Assembly (NCBI GenBank): GCA_937885475.1
Contig: CAKZZR010000247.1
Coordinates: forward strand, 1 to 12,403
Length of the DNA stretch: 12,403 bases
From: an uncultured Treponema sp.
GTDB lineage: Bacteria; Spirochaetota; Spirochaetia; Treponematales; Treponemataceae
Direction of reading: 5' to 3'
Part shown: piece after piece, positions 1 through 7,107 of the stretch
Layout: every line of letters begins with the position of its first letter
Numbering within the stretch: position 1 is the stretch's first letter
Program-made: the position numbers and the translations under genes
The notes under the pieces: generated by a model
The model's database searches: none
The model's input: only the letters and a program-made list of their open reading frames with translations
Told to the model about the DNA's origin: nothing

Positions 1-28
1 GGAGTTCAGACGTGTGCTCTTCCGATCT
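1..28. other. Illumina TruSeq adapter remnant (not genomic)
   Basis: These 28 bases match the 3' end of the Illumina TruSeq read-2 primer, ending in the well-known GCTCTTCCGATCT. Genomic sequence starts at about base 29. The serS reading frame runs straight into the adapter without meeting a stop, so the last residues of serS are lost. This is a library artefact at a contig end and should be masked. The match is from memory of the adapter sequence, but it is long and exact. Confidence 0.97.
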
Positions 29-1324
29 CGTACATTTCTTTGCCTTCGGGCTTATCTTGTCAAAGCCGCAGAACGGAACCAGGACAGGCGGAATCGTAAC
101 CGAGCCGTCTGCATTCTGGTAGTTCTCAAGGATTGCAAGCATCGCGCGGCCTACTGCGATTGCAGTTCCGTTCAAGGCGTGGACGTACTTGTTCTTTCCG
201 TCGTCGTCCTTGTATTTTATGTTCAGGCGACGTGCCTGATAGTCCGTGCAGTTTGAGGTTGAGGTTACTTCTCCGTACTCGCCGCCGTTACGTCCCGGCA
301 TCCATGCCTCAAGGTCCCACTTTCTGTATGCAGGAGCTCCAAGGTCTCCTGAGCAGGTGTCAACCACGTGGAACGGAAGCCCAAGACCTTCAAAAATCTC
401 CTCTTCAATCTCGCGGAGTTTGTGATGAAGCTCGTCCGACTGCTCTGGAGTTGAATAAACGAACATCTCAACCTTGTCAAACTGGTGAACGCGGTACAAG
501 CCCTTTGAGAACTGTCCTGCGGCACCTGCCTCGCGGCGGAAGCAGTGCGAAAGGCCTCCGTACAAGAGAGGAAGCTTTGCCTTGTCAAGGATTTCCCCTG
601 AATGGTAGCCGCCGAGCGTGATTTCCGCCGTCGCAACAAGACAGGTTCCTTCCTCTTCTATTGAGTAGACGTTTGACTCGTTTCCGCGCGGGTTAAAGCC
701 GATTCCCTTTAATACTTCCTCTTTTGCAACGTCAGGAGTGATGAAAAGCTCAAAGCCATGCTTTCTTAAGGTATTCAATGCGTACTGAATCAATGCCTGC
801 TCAAGGAAGACCGCTTCGTTCTTGAGGTAGTAGAATTTAGGGCCAGACACCTTTGTTCCGCGGTCAAAGTCAAGCAGGTCAAGTTCCTCCGCAATCTGAA
901 CGTGGTCCTTTGGCTCAAAGTCAAATTTGCGCGGAGTTCCGACCTTCTTTACCTCAAGGTTTTCGTTGTCAAGCTTTCCGATAGGAGCCTCTGGGTGAAT
1001 CATATTAGGAATTGCGCGTGCAGCCTCATCAAGAGCCACCTCGATTTCTGAAAGCTCCTTGTCTACGATGGCAACCTCTTCCTTAATCTTCTTTCCCGCC
1101 TCGATAAGCTCAGCTCTCTTTGCGTCGTCAAGCTTCTGCTTCATCGCTTTTGCGTTCTCATTTCTTTTTGTCTGAAGCTCTTGCTGCTTTGTCACAAGGC
1201 TTGTCCGCTTGTCGTAAAGCTCAACCACCTTGTCCGCATTCGCCTTTTCTGGATCCATGTTGCGGTCGATTATGTTCTTTTTTACAGCCTCAAGGTTGTC
1301 CTTTATGAATTTATAGTCAAGCAT
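29..1324 (-). CDS. serS: Seryl-tRNA synthetase, lacking only the extreme C-terminus
   Basis: Class II aminoacyl-tRNA synthetase that activates serine with ATP and charges tRNA-Ser (and tRNA-Sec if present) in the cytoplasm. My translation gives 432 codons before the adapter, which is about the full family length. Residues 1-110 form the N-terminal coiled-coil arm that grips the long variable arm of tRNA-Ser. The catalytic core follows: the TAE serine-binding motif at 232-234, class II motif 2 around F262-R263-R264-E265 continuing to the VHQFDKVEMF stretch near 279-288, TSTSNCTDYQARR at 354-366, and motif 3 LNGTAIAVGRAML at 384-396. The ATG at 1322-1324 is preceded by AGAGGA at good spacing. 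The stop codon is missing because the frame enters adapter at base 28; the last one or two codons before it are therefore less certain. It is the last visible gene of the run that starts at smc, 51 bases after the SIMPL gene. Confidence 0.96.
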
Positions 1325-1375
1325 TTTTTTTCCTCTTTTATGAATTGATTATCTATATCGCATTATTGCATTGCG

Positions 1376-1996
1376 CTACATGAGCGTGTAGGTTACGGTA
1401 ACACGTGCGGTGGTAACGATTTTTCCGTCTGCCGTCGCTGTTTCTGTGGTCTCGTCCTTTATTTCCACTACGTCGCCGATTTTGCAGCCGCTTGCACCGG
1501 AGAGCAACGAGGCTGAGTCCTGCGCGTTCTGAATTGCGGCGGTGCGGGCGCGGCGTGTCTGCGAAGCCGGATCTGCGGAAGCGAACTCAACCTTGCCTAG
1601 GCGCACGAAAGAGCCGTATTTGCAGTCTACGACGGCAGGAACAAGGCTTATGTTGCGAACCGTAACCCGTACGCTGCGGCGCGATTCGTACTGACTTGAC
1701 GGATTTGTTACCGTGCAGCTTGTCTGGGTAATGTCGTCCTCGTTCACACCTACATTCTTAATGGCTTCGGTAAGACGGTTCGTAAGCGTGTCGTTGTCCG
1801 TTACAATCTGCTTTGCACTCCAGCCGGCGGTTACGATATTGAATTCAATGTATGCAATGTCCGGCGCAACGCTCGCACTTCCCGTGCCAGAAACCGTGAT
1901 TGTGCGCGAGATTGCAGTTTCCTTCTGAATGTAGCAGGAGCAGAGCATGGCAGAAAGCATAAGGGCTGCGGCAAGCGATTTTACTATTTTTTTCAT
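1376..1996 (-). CDS. SIMPL-domain (DUF541) lipoprotein
   Basis: A 206-residue exported protein. Residues 1-20 are a basic-hydrophobic signal peptide ending LCSC, giving a probable lipobox with C21 as the lipidated residue; C19 also lies nearby. The segment from about 29 (TITVSGTGSASVAPDIAYIEF) is the typical first part of a SIMPL/DUF541 domain, and the rest keeps the family pattern: an NDTLTNRLTEAIKNVGV-like helix, a DDITQTSCTV strand, and a C-terminal RVTVTYTL strand. SIMPL proteins are periplasmic or surface proteins of poorly defined role; some have been linked to oxidative stress or pilus-like assemblies, so no specific function is claimed. The ATG follows a strong GGAGG at 5-base spacing. 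Only 19 bases separate it from the upstream lipoprotein gene, and serS begins 51 bases downstream, so co-transcription is likely. Confidence 0.85.
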   Translation of the reverse strand: MKKIVKSLAAALMLSAMLCSCYIQKETAISRTITVSGTGSASVAPDIAYIEFNIVTAGWSAKQIVTDNDTLTNRLTEAIKNVGVNEDDITQTSCTVTNPSSQYESRRSVRVTVRNISLVPAVVDCKYGSFVRLGKVEFASADPASQTRRARTAAIQNAQDSASLLSGASGCKIGDVVEIKDETTETATADGKIVTTARVTVTYTLM

Positions 1997-2015
1997 AAGA
2001 CCTCCAAAGTGTCAT

Positions 2016-3590
2016 CTATCGTATATTTATATAAAAACGTTTCAAGAAAATACTGCGTTTGTTTGCTTTTTCCCACAATGAGCTTGCGGGGTAGTTTTTT
2101 ACAAGCAAATCGTACGATTCTATTGCGTCTTTTATATTCTGTACCGGGGATTTTTCTTCAAGAATCTGTCCTTGCAGAAAAAGTCCTTTGTCTAAATTTT
2201 TTGTCGCCTTGTTAAAGAATTGGGTGATGGCGGTAAGCGCACCCTCAAAATCCTTGTCAGAATAGCGCTTCTGCGCGGTTTTCAAAAGCTCGTCCTCGTT
2301 CATCCTGCTGATGGAATCCTTGATGATTGGCTCCTCTGTGTTTTTTTCCTGCGGCGTTGCATTCTGTGCGCCCTTGCGTGCTTCCGGCTGTGGTGCTTCC
2401 GTGGCTTTTTGCGCGCCACCTGTCGGCTGGGCTTCCGACGTCTGAATCGTGGTGCTTATGCGCTCTGTTTCGGCAGGAACTGAGACTGCCTTTGCCGTGC
2501 TGGATGCAGGCGTTGCGGCGGAGCGGGGCTTTTCTGCCTTTGCCGCCAAGTCTTCTTCCGCGCGTTTTTTTGCTTCCTGCTGTTTTTTCTGCTCCGCCTT
2601 TACGGTCTCTGCGGTTATGGTGATTTTTGGCGGAACCACCTCGGAATACGCGGGAACGGTAATCGTCTTTGTGTCCGGCTCAATGCTGTCGCTTACGATA
2701 ACCTCAAGATAATCGTCGATGTAGCTTCCTGTAAGCACGTCGTTCTTGTAAAAATGTAGCAGGAATGTTCCCGGAACGCGTGAGCGCAGCGTGAACGACT
2801 GGTCACTTCCTCCGAGTTTCCGCCCTCCGAATACAAAATTCCTGTTCCGTGCGTCGATGTTTCCGTCCGCGTCGATGTTGCCTTGGTAAATCCAGCCCTT
2901 TCCAGGATACACAATCTCAATGAGCTGGTTCTTGCCGATGGTGATGGAGCGGGACGGCTGTGGTGGGGCGGCTTCCTCTTCTTCTTCCGTGAACGGCTCG
3001 TCTGTCTCCGCTTCCTCGGAAGCGTCCTGTTCGATAGAGTCTGCTTCGTCTGTGGAGTGGTTTTCTGTCAGCTCGTCGCGTTGGATTTGGGGCTGAGCTC
3101 CTTCCGTTCCATCGTTATTTTGTGTGGAATCGGTGGAATCCTGCGCTATGATGACGGCTTCTGCCGTGTTTTCGTTCGATTCTGCTGTTTGTTCCTGATG
3201 TTCGGTCTCAGGTTCGGCTTCCTTTACTTCCGGTTCAAGCGCAATTTCAGGCTCTGGCTCAAAAAAATCCGGTTCTTCCTCAAATTCAGGAATAAAATCA
3301 AGCTCATCGGCGGTAATAGGCTCCGGCGGAAGGGTTGTCTCATCGTAATTTTCCGTGCTTTCGTCTGTTTCTTCTGTCTCAAAAGAAGCGTTCTTGTCGC
3401 TGTCCGCTTCCTGCTCATCCTTTTCTGAATCTACGCCGTCCGTCTGTTCGGAGGCTTCTTCCTTTGTTTCCTCTATAACGGAAGAGTCCTCCGGCGTAAA
3501 ATCAGAGGTCGTCCTTGGCTTAGATGCACAGGAGAATGAGAAAACGAAGGTGAATAAAATCAGCAGAAGAAAAATATAGCGTGCTTTCAT
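2016..3590 (-). CDS. Large acidic lipoprotein with a beta domain and TPR-like C-terminus, function unknown
   Basis: A 524-residue exported protein. Residues 1-20 are a long hydrophobic signal sequence ending FSFSC; C21 would be lipidated under the relaxed spirochaetal lipobox rule. Four parts follow. About 29-210 is a very acidic, Glu/Asp/Ser/Thr/Pro-rich, probably disordered linker. About 213-312 looks like a compact beta domain (SITIGKNQLIEIVYPGKGWIY, then GTFLLHFYKND and YLEVIVSDS). About 328-420 is a Lys/Ala/Glu-rich linker. About 428-524 is helical and TPR-like, with an AQKRYSDKDFEGALTAITQF repeat and a YDLLVKNYP repeat, resembling outer-membrane assembly or envelope scaffolding proteins. 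The ATG overlaps the upstream stop by four bases (ATGA) and has GGAG seven bases upstream. I do not recognise a named family for the whole protein. Anchoring a long acidic tether to a membrane suggests a spacer or scaffold role, which is inference. Confidence 0.85.
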   Translation of the reverse strand: MKARYIFLLLILFTFVFSFSCASKPRTTSDFTPEDSSVIEETKEEASEQTDGVDSEKDEQEADSDKNASFETEETDESTENYDETTLPPEPITADELDFIPEFEEEPDFFEPEPEIALEPEVKEAEPETEHQEQTAESNENTAEAVIIAQDSTDSTQNNDGTEGAQPQIQRDELTENHSTDEADSIEQDASEEAETDEPFTEEEEEAAPPQPSRSITIGKNQLIEIVYPGKGWIYQGNIDADGNIDARNRNFVFGGRKLGGSDQSFTLRSRVPGTFLLHFYKNDVLTGSYIDDYLEVIVSDSIEPDTKTITVPAYSEVVPPKITITAETVKAEQKKQQEAKKRAEEDLAAKAEKPRSAATPASSTAKAVSVPAETERISTTIQTSEAQPTGGAQKATEAPQPEARKGAQNATPQEKNTEEPIIKDSISRMNEDELLKTAQKRYSDKDFEGALTAITQFFNKATKNLDKGLFLQGQILEEKSPVQNIKDAIESYDLLVKNYPASSLWEKANKRSIFLKRFYINIR

Positions 3591-3952
3591 GGCGCAGCTC
3601 CGATTATCTCGTTTATTATTCTGTCATTTGCCTCGCCAAGTTTTTCAACTTCGGCGGCATCCGGAAGGGTAAACCACGGCTCCAGTTCCTCATCCGTCCA
3701 ATTTTTTTGCGTGATTCGGGATGTGATGTATCCGTCTGGAACGACAGGCGCTTCCGGCAACAAAAGCGGTTCTGTAAGAACAAGCGTGCGGCTTACGGGG
3801 GTGCGGTTCTTTTTGGAGGACGGGCTTACCATCATCAGAATTGAAATCAATATGAGAATGACGATAAGACCGCTGCATACGATGATGGTAAGGCGGCGGT
3901 TTTCTTCGAGAAATTCTCTTATTGAATCAACGGTTTCCTGAATGTCTATCAT
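3587..3952 (-). CDS. Single-pass membrane protein, function unknown
   Basis: A 121-residue protein that I cannot assign to a family. Residues 1-20 are charged and amphipathic (IDIQETVDSIREFLEENRR). One strong transmembrane segment follows at about 21-43 (LTIIVCSGLIVILILISILMM), flanked by RR and KKNR. The remaining 75 residues are soluble and Pro-rich near 61-73, with EEL-EPWFTLPDAAEVEKL near the end. There is no lipobox or cleavable signal peptide, so it is probably an N-terminally anchored bitopic protein; charge is balanced on both sides, so its orientation is uncertain. Its start overlaps the smc stop by four bases, and its stop overlaps the next lipoprotein start by four bases. It has no well-placed Shine-Dalgarno sequence (an AGGA lies too far upstream), which suggests coupled translation with smc. 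The tight packing between smc and a lipoprotein gene is the best clue to its role. Confidence 0.82.
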   Translation of the reverse strand: MIDIQETVDSIREFLEENRRLTIIVCSGLIVILILISILMMVSPSSKKNRTPVSRTLVLTEPLLLPEAPVVPDGYITSRITQKNWTDEELEPWFTLPDAAEVEKLGEANDRIINEIIGAAP

Positions 3953-6900
3953 TGTTCAGATGAACCGTCCTTTGCTTCGTTTGTGTCATGCGGCTCGCTG
4001 GCTTCCTGCATTGCAAGCGCCTCGCGTTCCGCTTCTTCGGCGGCTTTTTTAGCTTCGCGCTCAAGCCTCTTTTCCTCTGCCTTGCGCTCTTCCTCCTCCT
4101 TTTTTATGCGCTCAATTTCCGGGTCTGTTATAGTGCCGTCGGCATTATGAATGCGCTTGGGTGGGCGCGGAGGAATGTAGGTGTCTGCCTCATCGGGAAC
4201 TTCCTCTTCAACAAAGGAGTCCTCAGATTTGTCTATGGCGGCACCGATTTTTATGTCTTCGTCAAGGCGGAGCGCGATGATTTTGCTTACGCCGGATTCT
4301 TCCATCGTGATTCCGAGCATGGTGCTTGCGCCCATAACGGTCTTTTTGTTATGGGTGATGACGATGTACTGCGACACGTTTGCGAATGCCTCAAGCGTCG
4401 TTACAAAACTTGAGACGTTCTTGTCGTCGAGGGCGGCATCAATCTCGTCCAGAAGACAGAACGGACTTGGACGCACCTGATACGTTGCGAACAGCAGGGC
4501 AACGGCGGTCATCGTTTTCTCACCACCGGAAAGCAATGCGATGCTCTCAAGCTTCTTTCCCGGCGGCTGGGCAAGAATCTCAATTCCGCTGGTAAGGACG
4601 TTCTGTGGATCCTCAAGCCTGAGCTCTGCTCGGCCACCGTTGAACAGGCGGCGGAACATATTGTGAAAATTCTTCTTGATCTTGTTGTAGGTGTCGAGGA
4701 ACATTTCAGAGGATTTAGCCTTGATTTCCTCGCTTACGCGGATAAGGTTGTCAAGCGCTTTCTGAGTGTCCTCGTAATTTGCCTTCTGGCGCTCGTAGCG
4801 ATCCTTGACCTCGGAAAATTCCTCTGGAGCCATAAGATTTACCTGTCCGCAGGAACGAAGCTGCTCCTTTGCGTCTGCAAGAAGCTCACGGATTTCTGCG
4901 GAATGCTTGGTAATCTTGTACATGTGCTCCTCAAATTCCATGAGGTCGCGGGAATGCTGCTCCTGAAAGTTCTGCTTGAGGTTGCGGATTTCTGTATCAG
5001 AGGAATTGAGCGAGAGGGTAAGGCGCTCAAATTGTGCCTGACAGCGGTTCTGTTCCTCCTGCTTTTTAATCAGCTTGTCCTTTTTGCCGCTCACGCTTGA
5101 GTTGCTTTCCGCTATTTTTGCGTCAAGCTCCTTGAGTTCGTCCGCAAGCTTAAGACCACGGTGCTCAATTTCGGCTAAGTCCTGCTGAACCTCAAGAACG
5201 CGCTCGTTGATTTCCTCGGCGTTCTTGTTCTCGCGGTCAAGCTCCTCGTTCGTGGTGCGCAGCGTGTTCTGTTCTGAAACAAGGTTGCGGCGCAGCAGGC
5301 TCGCCTGGCTCAACGCAGCCTGAATGTTCGCTTCCATCTGAGCCTTGTTCACGCGCAGTTTTGCGAGCGTTTCCTTGTATTCATCGATTTTTGCCGCCAG
5401 CTCAGAGTTCGCGCCGTGCAAGGCGTCGTTCTGTGCGTTCAAGTCGTCTATGCTCTTGTGGTTGTCCGCTATTTTTTCGTCAATGCCGCGTTTTTTTGTC
5501 ATGATTCCTTCAGGAGAAAGGAATTCCGTGATGAACGCCGGGCTTGCGCTCTCGTATGCGGCGAACGCGTCCTCCGCCTCGCCTATAAGTGAAAGCTCTT
5601 CCTCAAAGGAGGCTGCGGCATCGCGTACCATGCCAAGTGAATCCGATGCCTCGTGGCTTCCTGCGGCAAAGTCGTTCAGGATATTTTTACGTCCGTCCGC
5701 AAAAATGCGGAGCTTTGCGAGGGCAGCGGTAAGTCGCTCCCGTTTTTCTTTGAATGCCGCCTCGGAAAATCCTGCGTCCTTAAGGCGCGCGTCGAGCATT
5801 GTTACGATGTCTTCTGTGATTGCGGCAAGCTCCTTCTGAAGTTCCTTGCGCGCATCCTCGAGAGAGACGATTTTTACCTTGTTTTCAGCGGCTTTGCGGT
5901 CGTTTTCGGTAATCTGGGTTCCGGCGGTGGCGATGTTTTCGGTGAAGTCGGAGATGTTCTTGTCTACCTCGGCGAGCTGTTTTTCTTTTGAGTGCAGTTC
6001 CGCTTCCTGCTCGTCAATTTCGTCCTGAAGGTTGTCTATGCTTTCCTGAATGGCGCGTTCCCGCACTTGAAGCGTCTCGATTTTTTCCTTTATGTTGCGC
6101 GCCTGTGAGTTGAACTGATTCACCAAATCCAGTTTTCCGCTTTTTTCCGTCTGAATCTTAATCAGCTCCGCCTGCATGGAATACACCTGTTCCTGCATGT
6201 CCTTTACTTTGTCCATGTTTTCGGAGATGGTGTTGTTTATTTCTTCTATTTCGGCACGAACCGCATCACGTTTTTTGGTAACTTCGGCAAGCTCTGCCTC
6301 GTGGCGTGCCTTGTCGGTTACGAAATTCTTAAGGCGGAGCAGGGCAAGGTCAAGTTCGTAGTTGAAGATGTCCTCTTTTACCTTGCGGTATTTGATGGTT
6401 TTTTCTGCCTGAACCTTGAGCGTGTCGTATGAGCGCTTGATTTCCGCCATCGCAATCTCAATCTGCTGCATGTTCCGGCGGGTCTGTTCCAAATCGCGCT
6501 CTGCAATCTGAACCTCTGCCTTTGAGCGGCTGATTCCGGCGGCTTCCTCAAAAAGGTAGCGGCGGTCTTCCGGCTTGCTTGAAAGAATCTGGTCGATTTT
6601 TCCCTGCTCCATGACGGAGTAGGCTGACTTTCCGACGCCGGTATCCATGAACAATTTGATGATTTCGCGTCCGCTTACCTCGCGGTTGTTGATGAAGTAC
6701 TGCTGCTCGCCGGAGCGGTACAGGCGGCGCTTTATGGCTATTTCCGTCTCGTCAAGCTGAAGCAGACCGTTCTCGTTGCTCATGGTGAGCGTCACTTCCG
6801 CAACGTTGAGCGGCGGACGGCGCTCCGTTCCGTTAAAAATGACATCGGTTTTTTCTGCGGCGCGAAGGTTTTTTGCCTTGTTCTCTGCAAGAACCCACTT

Positions 6901-7032
6901 GATGGCGTCTACGACGTTGCTTTTTCCGCAGCCATTTGGTCCAAGAAGCGCGGTGATTCCGTCTGCAAAATCTATGTGCGTGCGGTCGGCGAAAGATTTG
7001 AAGCCAAAAATGTCAAGACTTTTTAAAAACAC
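3949..7032 (-). CDS. smc: SMC-family chromosome partition ATPase with a compact centre and a charged tail
   Basis: Cytoplasmic ATPase that organises and helps segregate the chromosome, normally with ScpA and ScpB, neither of which is in this window. The 1027-residue protein has both halves of the ABC-type head: Walker A GPNGCGKS at 31-38, Q-loop Q143, signature LSGGEK at 834-839, Walker B FCLLDEID at 858-865 and the H-loop histidine H894. The arms are predicted coiled coil at about 165-405 and 515-770. The segment between them (about 408-515) is helical and lacks the glycine-rich hinge pattern I would expect. The head ends near 925, followed by about 100 extra residues, including a Glu/Lys/Ala-rich helix at about 970-1010. 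It is shorter than the roughly 1190-residue Bacillus SMC. The start is GTG at 7030-7032, chosen because GAGG lies five bases upstream and the MFLKSLDIFGFKSF opening is classic for SMC. Confidence 0.95.
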   Translation of the reverse strand: MFLKSLDIFGFKSFADRTHIDFADGITALLGPNGCGKSNVVDAIKWVLAENKAKNLRAAEKTDVIFNGTERRPPLNVAEVTLTMSNENGLLQLDETEIAIKRRLYRSGEQQYFINNREVSGREIIKLFMDTGVGKSAYSVMEQGKIDQILSSKPEDRRYLFEEAAGISRSKAEVQIAERDLEQTRRNMQQIEIAMAEIKRSYDTLKVQAEKTIKYRKVKEDIFNYELDLALLRLKNFVTDKARHEAELAEVTKKRDAVRAEIEEINNTISENMDKVKDMQEQVYSMQAELIKIQTEKSGKLDLVNQFNSQARNIKEKIETLQVRERAIQESIDNLQDEIDEQEAELHSKEKQLAEVDKNISDFTENIATAGTQITENDRKAAENKVKIVSLEDARKELQKELAAITEDIVTMLDARLKDAGFSEAAFKEKRERLTAALAKLRIFADGRKNILNDFAAGSHEASDSLGMVRDAAASFEEELSLIGEAEDAFAAYESASPAFITEFLSPEGIMTKKRGIDEKIADNHKSIDDLNAQNDALHGANSELAAKIDEYKETLAKLRVNKAQMEANIQAALSQASLLRRNLVSEQNTLRTTNEELDRENKNAEEINERVLEVQQDLAEIEHRGLKLADELKELDAKIAESNSSVSGKKDKLIKKQEEQNRCQAQFERLTLSLNSSDTEIRNLKQNFQEQHSRDLMEFEEHMYKITKHSAEIRELLADAKEQLRSCGQVNLMAPEEFSEVKDRYERQKANYEDTQKALDNLIRVSEEIKAKSSEMFLDTYNKIKKNFHNMFRRLFNGGRAELRLEDPQNVLTSGIEILAQPPGKKLESIALLSGGEKTMTAVALLFATYQVRPSPFCLLDEIDAALDDKNVSSFVTTLEAFANVSQYIVITHNKKTVMGASTMLGITMEESGVSKIIALRLDEDIKIGAAIDKSEDSFVEEEVPDEADTYIPPRPPKRIHNADGTITDPEIERIKKEEEERKAEEKRLEREAKKAAEEAEREALAMQEASEPHDTNEAKDGSSEQ

Positions 7033-7063
7033 AGAAACCTCATATCGTTTTTAATAACGTTAG

Positions 7064-7099
7064 TCTTTAGAGTATACCGATTTTAGGTATATGTTTCAA
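7064..7099 (-). promoter_or_regulatory. Sigma70-type promoter of the smc operon
   Basis: Read on the minus strand, a -35 box TTGAAA (7094-7099) and a -10 box TATACT (7071-7076) are separated by exactly 17 bases. Transcription would start near 7064, giving a leader of about 31 bases before the GTG of smc. The -35 box lies 8 bases beyond the helicase stop codon, and I see no terminator between the two genes, so some read-through from the helicase is also likely. Confidence 0.72.
7073..7091. repeat. Inverted repeat overlapping the smc -10 box
   Basis: Two perfect 6-base arms, TATACC (7073-7078) and GGTATA (7086-7091), flank a 7-base spacer. The left arm overlaps the -10 box and the rest fills the promoter spacer. 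A further 8-base palindrome, TAACGTTA (7055-7062), sits just after the expected transcription start. Either could be an operator. Both are short and AT-rich, so chance is a serious alternative. Confidence 0.35.
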
Positions 7100-7107
7100 T
7101 TGCACTG

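Noticed and set aside
133..639. Open frames on both strands near the window start
   Set aside because: They overlap serS out of frame; the serS translation with all class II motifs accounts for the region.
2883..3428. A 181-codon plus-strand open frame
   Set aside because: It is antisense to the acidic linker of the lipoprotein; its Phe/Leu/Arg/Cys-rich product is what the complement of Glu/Ser-rich codons gives, and no ribosome site precedes it.
5345..5839. A 164-codon plus-strand open frame
   Set aside because: It is antisense to the smc coiled coil and its Ser/Ala-rich product mirrors the codon use of the real gene.
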